Part shown: positions 24,801 through 33,356 of the stretch, in pieces | How positions within the stretch are numbered: position 1 is the first letter of the stretch | Layout of the letters: each line of letters opens with the position of its first letter | Source of the DNA: Blastomussa wellsi | Taxonomy: Eukaryota; Cnidaria; Anthozoa; Scleractinia; Plerogyridae | Assembly (NCBI GenBank): GCA_947652115.1 | Contig: OX393572.1 | Coordinates: 2,874,811 to 2,938,810 of the forward strand | Direction: 5' to 3' | Length of the DNA stretch: 64,000 nucleotides | Position numbers and translations under genes: made by a program | Notes under the pieces: model-generated | The model's input: the letters and a program-made list of their open reading frames with translations, nothing else | Told to the model about the DNA's origin: nothing | Database searches by the model: none

Positions 24801-27168
24801 TGGCAGATTTGCATGCCAAGTAAGACTTACTTGTTTTGATGATTTTTTCATGAAAAGTCAGTGTTTGTACTGTTCTGTTAATGGCTTGTAAACATTTTTA
24901 ATGACAAGAACAGAATCAACCTTGTAAAATGAATCAGCACTAACATGCTAACATGCAGTTGGTGCCAAGTGTGGGCTAACATGCAATCGGTGCCAAGTGT
25001 GGGTTGACATGCAATCCTTGCCAAGTGTGGGCTGACATGCAATCGGTGCCAAGTGTGGGCTAGCATACAATCGTAGCCAAGTGTTGGCCAACGTGCATTT
25101 CAGTGCCAAGTGTGGGCTGACATGCAATCAGTGCAAGTGTAGACTAACCTGCAATTGGTAAACTGTGCTAACGTGCAGTCAACGCCAAGTGTAGACTAAC
25201 ATGCAATTAGTGCCAAGTGTGGGCTAGCATGCAATCGTGGCCAAGTGTTGGCCAACGTGCATTTCAGTGCCAAGAGTGAGCTAACATGCAATCGGTGGCA
25301 TGTTGGCAAAGATACAAAGTATTGGGAAACATGCAATCTGTGCCAAGTGTAAAGAAACATGCAATTGATGATAAATGTGGGCAAACATGCAATCAGACAA
25401 TTTTGGGTAAACATGCAATTGTTTCCAAGCAGAGGAAACCTTTCACCTTTTTCCGTACAAGTAAATGAAATGGTTAGACACTGACATTAACAAATTGATC
25501 TTAGTTCAAGATCAAATTTTTCCACCTCGGCAGGTTGAACTAATTTATTGACCCATGCTTTCACTTTTTTACAGACAAATGAACGATTTAAGAAAGAGCC
25601 AAGACAATCAGAACAGAGAGGAGTTGAAAGTTTTGGCACGATACCATTCGAACAAAGATGAACTTCAAAGGTTTGTCATTGCCCATGCATTATATTAGTT
25701 ACAACCATCTGCCTGTAACCTAGAATAGAATGTTAGCTTTCTGTCCTTTCGTCCATTCTTTTTCTTCCCTTTTTTCCATTCTTCCTTACTTTGCTTGTTT
25801 GTTTATATATCTGTGAGGCCATCAATTTGCTTGTAAGGCCGTCTGCTTACCATCAGCCTGCCTGCCTTTCGTAATTCCTTTTTCTCTCCTTTTCCGGTTC
25901 AGTGACAAATTTCACTTTGTTTATCTTCTGTTGTCTCTTATTTACTTTTCAGGAGGAAACGTGAAGAGAACAAAAAACACATTGAACAATCGGTCAGAGA
26001 GAGGCAGAAGGTTTGTTGGTGTTAATTAAGTTTTAAAGATCTATTCCTAAATCTTGCGGATCCCCTAATGTTTCTCTCTGTTATAACACTGCGATCATTT
26101 AGAGTAGAAAGTGGTGATGTTGTTTCCCTTGCGTGATTCTGGCTATTACAGGGATGTCAACCTCTTTCGTGTGACACTTTTGCTATACTCTGCCTGACTG
26201 AGTGTCTGACTGATTGAATGAATTACTGACTTCACGAAGGAGGAATTAATAACTACCTGTTGGATTGACTGAATGAATGAACGAACGAACGAACGAAAGG
26301 ATAACTGGCTGGCTGGCTGAATGACTGACTGACTGACTTGTTGGTTGGCTGATGGACTAACTGACTGACTAACTGCCTGACGGACTGACTGGCTGGCTGA
26401 CTGACTGACTGACTTGTTGGTTGGCTGATGGACTAACTGACTGACTAACTGACTGACTGACTGGCTGGCTGACTGACTGACTGACTGACTAAAGGAGGGA
26501 CTGAATGACTTGAGTTACTCACTATCTTTCTGACTGACTGACTGGCTGAGAACAAACCGAGACCGTTCTTGTGCCTAAAACAAGTAAACGTGTTAATTTT
26601 TTATTTTATTTTAGATGACCGAGTTCCACAAGAAAGAGAGCGAAGAGTTAGAAAAGGAACATGACAAACTCTATGAGTTGCTCGAAGAGGACAAGAAAAA
26701 GGTGGGCTGGAATGTCATTCAAGAAAGACGTGGGATTTTGATTAAGGAGCAATGCATTTCCTGTATTGTAGCAGCACTCATAAGCCCGTAAATCTACTGG
26801 TCCTCTAGTGTAGCGGTTGCTATTGTTTTAGGGGATTACGGCCATTGCTCCTGTTGTTCTTTAGAATGATAGCGAAGCTGAGACCTTGCGAGAGCAGATT
26901 CCCGACCCCCCACATTTCAGGGTGTCGCACCTAATATTGATTTATCTATTTATTCCACTCAAGTCAGAAACAAATTCTTTATTACTTCGTTGTCTGCTTA
27001 CAACAAGGCTAACTGGACAATAAAACTAATGTAACACTTGTGTGGCTTTGATTCCAGAGTTTAAAAGATCTCCGAACACTACACGATACAAAAGTGAAAC
27101 ATTTGGCCGTATGTGAACTGGAACTCACTTACGCCTCTCTGTTTGGAGACAAGGTTACCAAGCTATAG
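871..27168 (+). CDS. PLCB4: Phospholipase C beta, beta-4/NorpA class (5'-partial, 33 exons in window)
   Basis: Cleaves phosphatidylinositol 4,5-bisphosphate to IP3 and diacylglycerol at the plasma membrane, downstream of Gq-coupled receptors. Exons: 871-1091, 2114-2167, 2330-2414, 3097-3197, 3648-3814, 4906-5052, 5274-5431, 6367-6446, 6806-6890, 7776-7866, 8057-8181, 8476-8569, 9454-9538, 10051-10123, 10405-10456, 10890-10941, 11604-11706, 12264-12428, 12752-12851, 13226-13330, 14008-14105, 14604-14742, 15269-15568, 18909-18955, 19466-19531, 19948-20072, 20861-20930, 23978-24076, 24743-24819, 25575-25670, 25953-26010, 26615-26701, 27058-27168. They total 3,516 nt, all phases agree, and every junction is GT-AG. 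The protein ends TAG at 27166. Phrases such as FLEKH, ITHG, EFVNYNKRQ and [20 protein letters not shown] resemble vertebrate PLCB4 more than PLCB1-3. The start codon and early PH domain lie upstream of the window. Linker boundaries (exons 22-24) are the least certain. Confidence 0.95.
1651..1832 (+). repeat. Dispersed repeat, copy 1 (pair with 21750)
   Basis: About 180 bp running from AATAGACCCATG to GGTTAGGTGCACTTTAA. It matches 21750-21931 in direct orientation with about 80% identity by eye, including GGTAAAAAGGAGAAA. Family unknown. Confidence 0.7.
1903..2042. mobile_element. Foldback MITE
   Basis: Arms of about 45 bp: GATTGGGAAATCTGGATTTC near 1921 and its inverted partner ending ACCAATCAAATGCACTC near 2038. 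Both ends abut TTAA. Lies in PLCB4 intron 1 of the window. Confidence 0.7.
3863..4142. mobile_element. Foldback MITE (280 bp) in PLCB4 intron 5
   Basis: Ends CTATGTTTACA and TGTAAACATAG are exact inverted copies. The interior holds many spaced GGATCC- and GGTCC-like words on both strands, and partial ORFs on both strands, which are shadows. Confidence 0.75.
5458..5856 (+). repeat. tRNA-derived SINE, plus orientation, split by a MITE
   Basis: The best-preserved copy of the family: box A-like GCCTAATAGTTAGTGCGC, box B-like GGGTTCGAGCC, then TTCTTGGGCAAGACACTTTA. The copy is broken after GGGTAACC at 5630 and resumes at 5807 with the same eight bases, the break being filled by a hAT-like MITE. 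Lies in PLCB4 intron 7. Confidence 0.8.
5631..5806. mobile_element. hAT-like MITE (176 bp) nested in a SINE, with 8-bp target duplication
   Basis: Ends are inverted: AGGGATGTAGCTAAG at 5631-5645 and CTTAGCTTCAGCCCT at 5792-5806 (13 of 15 complementary). A perfect 8-bp duplication GGGTAACC flanks it at 5623-5630 and 5807-5814. The 8-bp duplication and AGGG-type ends fit the hAT superfamily. Confidence 0.85.
7362..7515. mobile_element. Foldback MITE in PLCB4 intron 9
   Basis: Arms 7364-7413 and 7462-7511 (50 bp, only a few mismatches), starting GGCCATTTCCGAGTTCCC, around a 48-bp loop. Confidence 0.85.
7840..8500 (+). other. PLCB4: PLCB4 X/Y linker (exons 10-12)
   Basis: Between [12 protein letters not shown] and [11 protein letters not shown] lie about 55 residues rich in Asp, Glu, Asn, Pro, Ser and Thr. 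In PLC-beta enzymes an acidic X/Y linker covers the active site and gives autoinhibition; the acidic stretch here is weaker and more Asn-rich than in PLCB1-3. Exon 11 (8057-8181) uses a GTTAGT donor. Intron 11 is filled with degenerate copies of a short TTGGTCAACCATT-like word between about 8240 and 8445. Confidence 0.75.
8829..9450 (-). mobile_element. Degraded LINE reverse transcriptase fragment in PLCB4 intron 12
   Basis: On the minus strand 9014-8940 reads [18 protein letters not shown], the well-known start of non-LTR reverse transcriptases (normally followed by DG-I-P), after which the frame breaks. Upstream, about 9230-9450 reads NAKLFWRYH and similar, matching the linker between endonuclease and RT in these elements. 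Several frameshifts show it is dead. Confidence 0.55.
10579..10700 (+). repeat. tRNA-derived SINE fragment
   Basis: Truncated tRNA-like head GGCTTGGTGGTGTAATGGTC joined to box B-like GGGTTCAAGCC, then GTTGGGTTCTTGG and a short CTCTTGCT repeat. Lies in PLCB4 intron 15. Confidence 0.6.
11683..14105 (+). other. PLCB4: PLCB4 exons 17-21: C2 domain and C2-CTD linker start
   Basis: The C2 domain begins with [15 protein letters not shown] at the end of exon 17 and runs through exons 18-20: [57 protein letters not shown] and LPTLFVHI. Exon 21 encodes FANALCDP followed by charged residues that correspond to the Gq-contacting helix-turn-helix just after the C2 domain in other PLC-betas. Exon 20 uses a GTTTGT donor, seen also at exons 26, 31 and 32. 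Confidence 0.9.
16452..16745. mobile_element. Long palindromic MITE with internal hairpins
   Basis: Two arms of about 132 bp (16456-16588 and 16610-16740) are inverted copies. Each arm itself contains the inverted pair GAGCCACTTGT and ACAAGTGGCTC, so the element can form nested hairpins. It creates similar false ORFs on both strands. Lies in PLCB4 intron 23. Confidence 0.85.
16832..16975 (+). repeat. tRNA-derived SINE, plus orientation
   Basis: GGTGGCCTTGCGGTTAGTGG head, GGGTTTGTACCCC box B-like, then TTCTTGGGCAAGACACTTAA body. Same family as the copy at 5458. Lies in PLCB4 intron 23. Confidence 0.7.
19215..19233. repeat. Poly(G) run of 19
   Basis: Uninterrupted G run in PLCB4 intron 24, the longest homopolymer in the window. 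Its length in the assembly may be unreliable. A second run of 14 G is at 57952-57965. Confidence 0.9.
20690..20800 (+). repeat. tRNA-derived SINE or tRNA-like fragment
   Basis: TCTGTTGACAGAGCGCCTGC resembles a tRNA D-arm and box A, followed 25 bp later by GGGTTCAATTCC (box B). It does not close as a full tRNA, so it is read as a SINE head in PLCB4 intron 26. Confidence 0.45.
21750..21931 (+). repeat. Dispersed repeat, copy 2
   Basis: Direct copy of 1651-1832, also inside a PLCB4 intron, 20 kb downstream. No terminal inverted repeats seen. Confidence 0.7.
22500..22532 (+). other. Candidate optional 33-nt PLCB4 exon
   Basis: A segment of 11 codons ([11 protein letters not shown]) lies between a TCTTAG acceptor and a GTATGT donor in the 3-kb intron between 20930 and 23978. 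It is phase 0 on both sides, so it can be included or skipped without a frameshift. Skipping it gives a direct alignment to vertebrate PLCB4 across the junction, so if used it is probably a cassette exon. Eleven residues is one hendecad, which would keep the coiled coil in register. Chance splice sites cannot be excluded. Confidence 0.35.
23611..23921. mobile_element. Foldback MITE (310 bp) in PLCB4 intron 27
   Basis: Left end AAAGGCCATTTCCAGTCCGT, right end its inverted partner ACGGTTCGGAAATGCCCTTT; arms of about 35 bp. Ends 57 bp before the exon at 23978. Confidence 0.7.
24120..24240 (+). repeat. tRNA-derived SINE, plus orientation
   Basis: AGTAGCCTAATGGTTAGTGC head and GGGTTCTAGCCC box B-like, followed by a shortened body (TCTCAGTGCCTCTCTTCGCC). 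Lies in PLCB4 intron 28. Confidence 0.65.
24945..25430. repeat. Minisatellite, unit about 28 bp
   Basis: About 17 diverged copies of a unit containing GCCAAGTGTGGGCTAACATG and CAATCGGT. A larger block (TGGCCAACGTGCATTTCAGT) recurs about 172 bp apart, so there is a higher-order period of six units. Lies in PLCB4 intron 29 and is not coding. Confidence 0.9.
26190..26545. repeat. (CTGA)n-rich tetranucleotide tract
   Basis: Runs of CTGACTGACTGA mixed with GGCTGGCTGA, TTGGTTGGCTGA and GAACGAAC. A block of about 85 bp is duplicated at about 26306 and 26391. Lies in the PLCB4 intron before exon 26615. Confidence 0.9.
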
Positions 27169-30100
27169 TTTTGGAGAGGTTACCAAGTCGTCTGTTTTAC
27201 TAAGCCTCAGAGTGGGAGATAAGTTAGGAACATCGAGCCCCAGTGTTAGTGTAATATGATGTTTCTAAAGCGCGTGTTTTTAAATTAAAATTCTTTTTCT
27301 AGGGCATTATAGCTCCAGGAAGGTAGGCTTGGTGACAACGATTTTCTTCAATTTACCACTCATTGAAAAACAAAATATATTAACAGTTCATAAGGTGGTG
27401 TTTAGCTGTGCGTATTTTAATATGATAGTTCTTGGTGTAATTGTTACAATTTCCTTTACGACGAACTCGTGATATATTTAAAGGTATTAATATTTATTGT
27501 GGAATTAGGGGAGGGGGCGATATAGTAATGTAAGATATTTATTATATAACACTTAATAATAGAATAATGTTTGCATGTACATCAGGGCCAGGTTGTTCAA
27601 AGCACTGTAAGGGTAATCCAGGATTGGTTCAAATTTTGATTGTAGTTTCATTCCTTTAAATGAAAATCACGGTGTTTGGTTCTTCAGTTTTAGCTCTTTC
27701 TACCCTCAAATTCTACAGAAGAATGGAGCTATTCGGCTAACATGTTTACTTCCTTGTTGCCACACAATTCAGCTCGTGTGATCTTTTCGTTGATACTCGC
27801 ATGCACTCAGTTGCGTAATTGTAACCTCCCAAATGAATCATCACATGATCTGAATTGGGTAGCAAGAAGAATGTAAACACGTTAGCCGAGTTGGTCTATT
27901 ACATTGAGAAACTGAAACTGTTCTTTTTATCTGGATTAGCGGTAATCCAATTTTGAAGAACTGAGCTGGGAGCTTTAGAAAGCAGCACGTTGGTTGGTTA
28001 AGGCATGTGGTATTCAGGCACTTTCATTTGTTTGTGTGACACGGGAAAACATACACCCTGTGCAAAGCGCGGGAAAACATGCACCCTGTCCAAAGCGCGG
28101 GAAAACATGCACCCTGTTTCTATGCGCGGAAAATACCACTATGATATTCTAGAGAACGCTTGAGGAGTATTTTACTCCTGAAAGAACTCTGCAAATGAAA
28201 ATCAATCAAACATGTAACCACGTTTCGGCAGTCAGTCTTTGCTGATGGAAATCGAAATATGAATCATTTAGCTCACGTTATCAGAAGTTACACATACGTA
28301 ACACCGCTCTGTATTCCCCGGTTTGTGTATAAAGGTGATTTTCCCGCCATTACGTGGCCTCTCGGCCACAATTCCTTTTCGCGCCATAATGGGTTTTATA
28401 AGTCACTTTTTGCGCCACGTGCGGCAAGTCCGCATTTGTCATCATTTTCTCGCTATAATCACTGATCATGTGCCGTGTTCGTCACACAGTGTCTCTCACC
28501 ACAACGTGCTGCTCAGGTAATTTATTAAGGGCTTAGAATAAAATAGCTTGCCGTGTAATACTTTGCAGTGCTGACTGGAATATCTCACGCACAATTTGGA
28601 TTCAGGTGCATAGCCACCCTTGTGTGAAAGCTGCTTATGTAGTGTGACATCAAGGCACTCGTGAGATATTTCGTGGTACTCCACTGGAACTTATTGCATG
28701 ATAGAACATACGGTATTTATCTGACCAGCTATGCTATGTGCGTTATTTATTGTCAGACGATGGTAATCCTGTTACTCTTTAATAATATTTGGGGAAAAGG
28801 CAAAGTTAATAAGGTTTAGGAAATTTCTATTGCTCTTGTGCAATATTGCTCGCTTTCAATTTGAAAATTACCAATAGGTTATGTCAACATTAACCATCAT
28901 CAATAGACAATTTTTAAAAGAGTGATCGCACAGTTTGCTTGATTCTTTATAATTGAAAGTGGCTAATGAAGGCATTTTACAATTCCGATATTTATCACAT
29001 AGGTAGAATTTTACGTTTTCAATCACAGGCAGCCCAAGGCCAGTCACAAGAGAGTATGGGCTGCCTGCGTTTCCAATTTGGATTCACTGTCCGCGTTGTG
29101 CGCAGTATAGGCACACGGGAACATTGTAAATAATTCGGGGTGCAATTGTCATTGTTAAGTTTTGCTATTGTACCCCCTTTGTTTTGGGTGCAGAAGTACC
29201 TTAGGTTCAATTTTATATTCAGGTAGTTTTTGTTTCTGATGAAGTAACGTAGTATTGTTCCACTTTTTAACAGAGTGTAGAACACGCACTCGAATCCAAT
29301 TCCCATTATTTGTTGGGTGTCCTGTGGCATGATGGGAATAATTCAAAAAGACTTTTGCAGTCTTCTGTGTGTGTGCGGCGATTCGACCACTTGAGGTCCA
29401 TCGACCTTTATGTGAACATCGTCATAAGCGTTGATGTCTTCGAAAGGAAATACACAAAACGGGTCGGAGCGAGAGTTTAAACAAAGGTTCTAAGGCTAGA
29501 CAAAGAAGTTTTCGAGGGCAAGTGAGTGAAAACTCAAAACAAAGTACAGAAACCTGCGTTTTTCGCATTATTGAGTCTTACGATATCTGTTGTTTTAAAG
29601 TTAAAAAGTTTCGGTGTCAATCAAGGTCGCACATACGCGTTATCATGACACGGGCTATTCAGAAACCTTATGTAACAGAATTCTGAGGAACATATTTCTG
29701 TCTTGGCATAAATGTGCTTGTCTTCCCTTCTTAGCTACTTAACAGGCCATTCAATCAAGAGCTGCTTACAAGCGAGTTGCAAACGCTTCGTAACACTAGG
29801 AACGTGTCTTAGCCGTGGACTCGGTCAACAGATCACCCTTGGGTTTCAATTCATAGGCGTTTATACATTGATCGTTACGCATGGAGGTGTGTTGCGTGAC
29901 GACGAAAGCAAAACGAAAACAGTTCAAAAGTCAACTTGGTTCACAGGGTCTCACATCTTTCCGCGGAAGATGAGAGACCCTGGGAACGAGGTTGGTTCTC
30001 CAGTTGGACGAAGCCCATATGACGTCTGCGTGGGAGGCTACAAATGCAGTTGATTTCCGTCAACGGTGCGAGTCCGTTTATCTTAATTGTACTAGATTTC

Positions 30101-31100
30101 ATTGTTATCATTACGTTTGCTTACAAGAATAGTTCTTGAAAAAAAGAGACAAGGAAACAATATATTTAGAGTTCCAGGCAGGCAGTGTGTACTGCCATTG
30201 TGGAGAATTCGCAATTACGGTGTATGAGTTGCACTGTTTATTTATTTCAATTCAAGGGTCCATTCCAATTTTGTACAAACTTGGAATAAAATAATTTATT
30301 CAGCTCATTTTGACCAGTGTGGTGATTTGAAGCAAACCATCTTTAAACACGAAGAAGAGGTTCCACTATAAAAGTGATAGAACCTCACATTTCACAGCAC
30401 GTGGAAGCGAAATGCAAATTTGAATTCTTACATTCATCGCACGTTGTAAAGTCAAGCCTCCACTTCAAAATCTCATTCAACCAGAAGATACCCTGAACTA
30501 AAATAAGATATTGCTTGCTAATGTTTTACGCAATATTAACAGCAGAAATGACCCGAGATTCTAAGTAACTGTCATTAAAAAGAGCGAGTAGTTTGTCAGG
30601 TGTTTACGCTTTGATGATTGACTGAAAGCTGGGTGTGAGAATGGCCAGGCCAGGACCCCTTATACATTAATGAGCAAATTTGGCTATCTTCAAAGTGGTC
30701 ACTGTTGGCTGGTTTTCACCATTAACAAATTCCTATTGTTTTTATATTCAGGCGCAAATATTTCCGTGAAAAGGGGAAGTTACGGCAAAGTTCTGTGCGC
30801 GTTTTAAACGGTGACTCCATTTCATGTTTTGCAAGTTGCGGAGTCGCAAGTCTTTAACCTGCAGGGAAAATCCCTTTTGAATATTCAAACAATACAAATT
30901 TGTTAATGAACAAAAGCGGTCCACATTAAAAGTGGCCAGTTTTGACTGTTTTTAGCTCTGCCAAATTTTTCTTGTTTCATTATTCAAAAGAACATATTTC
31001 CAGAAAAAGGACTTCCAAGAAAATTATGTGCGCGTTTGAAACGGTGTGACGCCATCTTCATACTGTGAAAGTCACAAGTCTCTTTATACACGCATGGAAC
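27169..31100. other. Intergenic region 3' of PLCB4
   Basis: No supported gene. It presumably begins with the PLCB4 3' UTR, although no AATAAA was found in the first several hundred bases. It holds three tandem copies of a 32-bp GCGCGGGAAAACATG unit at 28040-28130 and a near-perfect palindrome centred on TCCGCGGA at 29946-29984. Open frames here are short and unrecognised. Confidence 0.6.
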
Positions 31101-31230
31101 ATTTTCGCCATGTACTAAAACCAGGAACACCACAAAAACACGGAACACCATAAATACCATAAAATGCCAAAGAATTTCTGGTGTTCCGTGTTTTGTGGTG
31201 TTCCTGGTTTTAATACATGCCAAAATTTTC
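31101..31230. mobile_element. Foldback element
   Basis: Arms containing CCAGGAACACCACAAAA (31121) and its inverted partner ending CCTGGTTTTAATACATG (31202), about 50 bp each, with a 25-bp loop. Confidence 0.75.
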
Positions 31231-31390
31231 TCTGAATAGTCAAATAATAGAACTCGTGAAGAGCAAATGTGTATTACAGAGTAAGTGTAGTGCAGCGTGG
31301 CGTAGCGCAGTGCAGTGTTCTGTATTCTGCAAATAATTTAACCATAAAGATAGTTAACAATTTCAATTGTGACGTTTGAACTGACCCAAA

Positions 31391-31560
31391 ACACCTTATT
31401 CCAAAATGGCTACCATCTTAATATTCTTTTGTTGGTATTCAAATTAGCCCTTCTTGCCTCGTTTTTAAGCTCAAAAATCAAAAGAATATTTTATCTTGAA
31501 CGAGGCAACAAGGGCCAATTTGTATGTGCATACATCAGCGGCCATTTTGGAATAAGGTGT
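31391..31560. mobile_element. Foldback MITE (170 bp)
   Basis: Exact 20-bp ends (ACACCTTATTCCAAAATGGC and its complement), with further inverted similarity including TTGCCTCGTT. Confidence 0.8.
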
Positions 31561-32293
31561 ATGTTTGAGAAAACTAACATGCTCAACTTACACAATATCC
31601 AATATCAATTTAGTTTTCGTATACCCTCTAGAAAGATGAAATTATACCCCTGAAGGAAAACCAACCTATCGTTTTTTAGAACAAATTTCAGACAATTTTC
31701 TGCTTTTTGTTAAGGTCAAAAGTTTTTCGGTTCTCTTTCTCCTCTGAAGCAAACTTAAGAAATTCCTTATTAGTAATTCCTTGCTGTCTGAAAGCCATAA
31801 AATGCAGATCTTTTTGTTAACATTGTCACTATCTCTCCAGTGAAGGGAACCTTTCGCTGCATAAGTCTAGTGATTTTTATTTCGTTTCCTCGCAATTTTC
31901 TTTTCTCACAATTAGTTGTTCTACGTTATTTCCAACGAGTATAAATGCAATAAATTGATTATTAGTGTAATAAATTTCATTCCCTCGTTCTCTTATATAA
32001 ATCTTCCATGCTCTCTTCATTTTTAAATTAGCCCCCTCCCCACCCCACCCCAGCCATCCCCATCCCTACCCGTTATTCTTTCCAAAGTGCATGGTAAATA
32101 ATTTTAAGTCTTTATTTTTCCTTGACGATGTTAGGGCATCGTCTTTTTTGTCCGTTCCGTCGATAACATCCGAAAAAGACAATAAGACCATAAACGTTTT
32201 AAAACACTGACTGCTGAGTCGTTGATCTCAATCTACTTCATAAGCACTCAAGGTAAACCTTCACTTGTATTTGCATTGCAAATATTTTTACGC

Positions 32294-32479
32294 TCATTGA
32301 CTATTCATGTACTTCGCCACCTTTGCACGAGTGACTTGGAAGTTCGGCTTCTTGGCCTTCTTTCTTCGAAATTCGTTCAACGCCGTCACCACGTTGGAGA
32401 AGTCGTTATCCAACATGTCCTGGATAGAAATTTCGTGTTGGTGAAACCTTTTGGAAAGAAATTTGGTCACTTTGGAGCA
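32294..32479 (-). other. Coding-like segment, unassigned
   Basis: 61 codons and a TGA stop on the minus strand, reading SKVTKFLSKRFHQHEISIQD and ending VAKYMNSQ. It is Lys/Arg-rich with protein-like composition. It is preceded at once by a stop codon and lacks a clear acceptor or ATG, so it is probably a fragment of a dead gene or element. Not recognised. Confidence 0.25.
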
Positions 32480-33287
32480 TTAGCGCGCAGTTAGAAGATT
32501 TGAAGCGTCCATTTGAACTGCTTTTGGTATGTTGTCAAAGCTTTGTGCTTTCTAGTAAACGTTTTGAGCTATTTACAGATCTAGTCGAGCTAAATAGATA
32601 TTGTTTGGAGTACAGCTCGACTAATTCAAAACTAGGGCAGAGTAATTATTATAAAAGAACGACTCTTCTCTTGCAACGAACGTAACAAGTGTTTCAATCA
32701 ATAACTGCTTATTTAAATACTTTCAATGGGTTATATGTACATGTACACTTTATTAATTCTCATTTAAGCCTTTTACCAGAAACAAATTAATTTATTATGA
32801 CGTTTTTCATGAGGCTCGATCAGGAATTAATATCAAACCCAGTGAAGGCTGTCTAATCTTCACGCAGGTTTAGTTTAACTTTTTACCAGAACGATTTCGT
32901 CCTCAACATATTATCATCTTGAATACGGTTATCATTGGCAACGTAAAATGCTGTGTGGAAACTTTTTGTCTCTCGGGATTTTAAACAATTCAGTGTACAG
33001 TTCGGCCGGGAGAACAAGTTGATGAAAAAATACCGCCTTCGATTAATGGGACTGAGTCCATGGCGTTCGTGCCTGAAGTTGCTAAGCAACAGAATTAGTT
33101 TGGTTGCACGATTAGATCATTACTTTCGGTGTATCTCGTGCGAGTTTTTGATTGGATAAAATAAGTGGCAATGTCCTCGAGTGCTTCAGTGAAGATTTGC
33201 CAAAACTGGCTGACTTGTTCCCCCGACTGGTGTAGCTTTAAATGAAATTTGTGATCCTTGGGGCGGGTTACGATTCCATAATTCTTC

Positions 33288-33356
33288 TAGCCTGCGAGCA
33301 AGCTCTCTCGTGGGATGGGTAGTACCCATCCCACGGGAGAGCTTGTTCGCAGGCTA
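33288..33356. repeat. Near-perfect palindrome, 34-bp arms
   Basis: TAGCCTGCGAGCAAGCTCTC is followed by TCGTGGGATGGGTA, a single central G, and then the inverted copy with two mismatches. It would form a very stable hairpin; probably a tiny MITE. Confidence 0.85.

Larger units (their letters stand above)
14604..27168 (+). other. PLCB4: PLCB4 exons 22-33: linker and C-terminal coiled coil
   Basis: Exons 22-23 encode a poorly conserved, charged, Ser/Pro-rich linker; exon 23 (300 nt) is the longest in the gene. Exons 24 onward encode a long, highly charged helical segment (for example [66 protein letters not shown]). It corresponds to the PLC-beta C-terminal domain that gives membrane binding and full Gq response. 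The last exon (27058-27168) ends in V-T-K-L, a class I PDZ-ligand pattern. Introns here are the longest of the gene (3.3 kb before exon 24 and 3.0 kb before 23978) and carry most of its repeats. Confidence 0.88.

Noticed and set aside
25000..25430. CRISPR array
   Set aside because: Units are diverged tandem copies with no unique spacers between identical repeats, in an animal intron.
24878..25468. Frames with repeated [13 protein letters not shown] peptides
   Set aside because: They are read-through of the 28-bp minisatellite; the unit is not a multiple of three and the peptide repeat breaks.
29712..30053. Plus-strand ORF of about 113 codons as a gene
   Set aside because: It crosses the palindrome at 29946-29984, has no splice context or recognisable domain, and has mixed composition.
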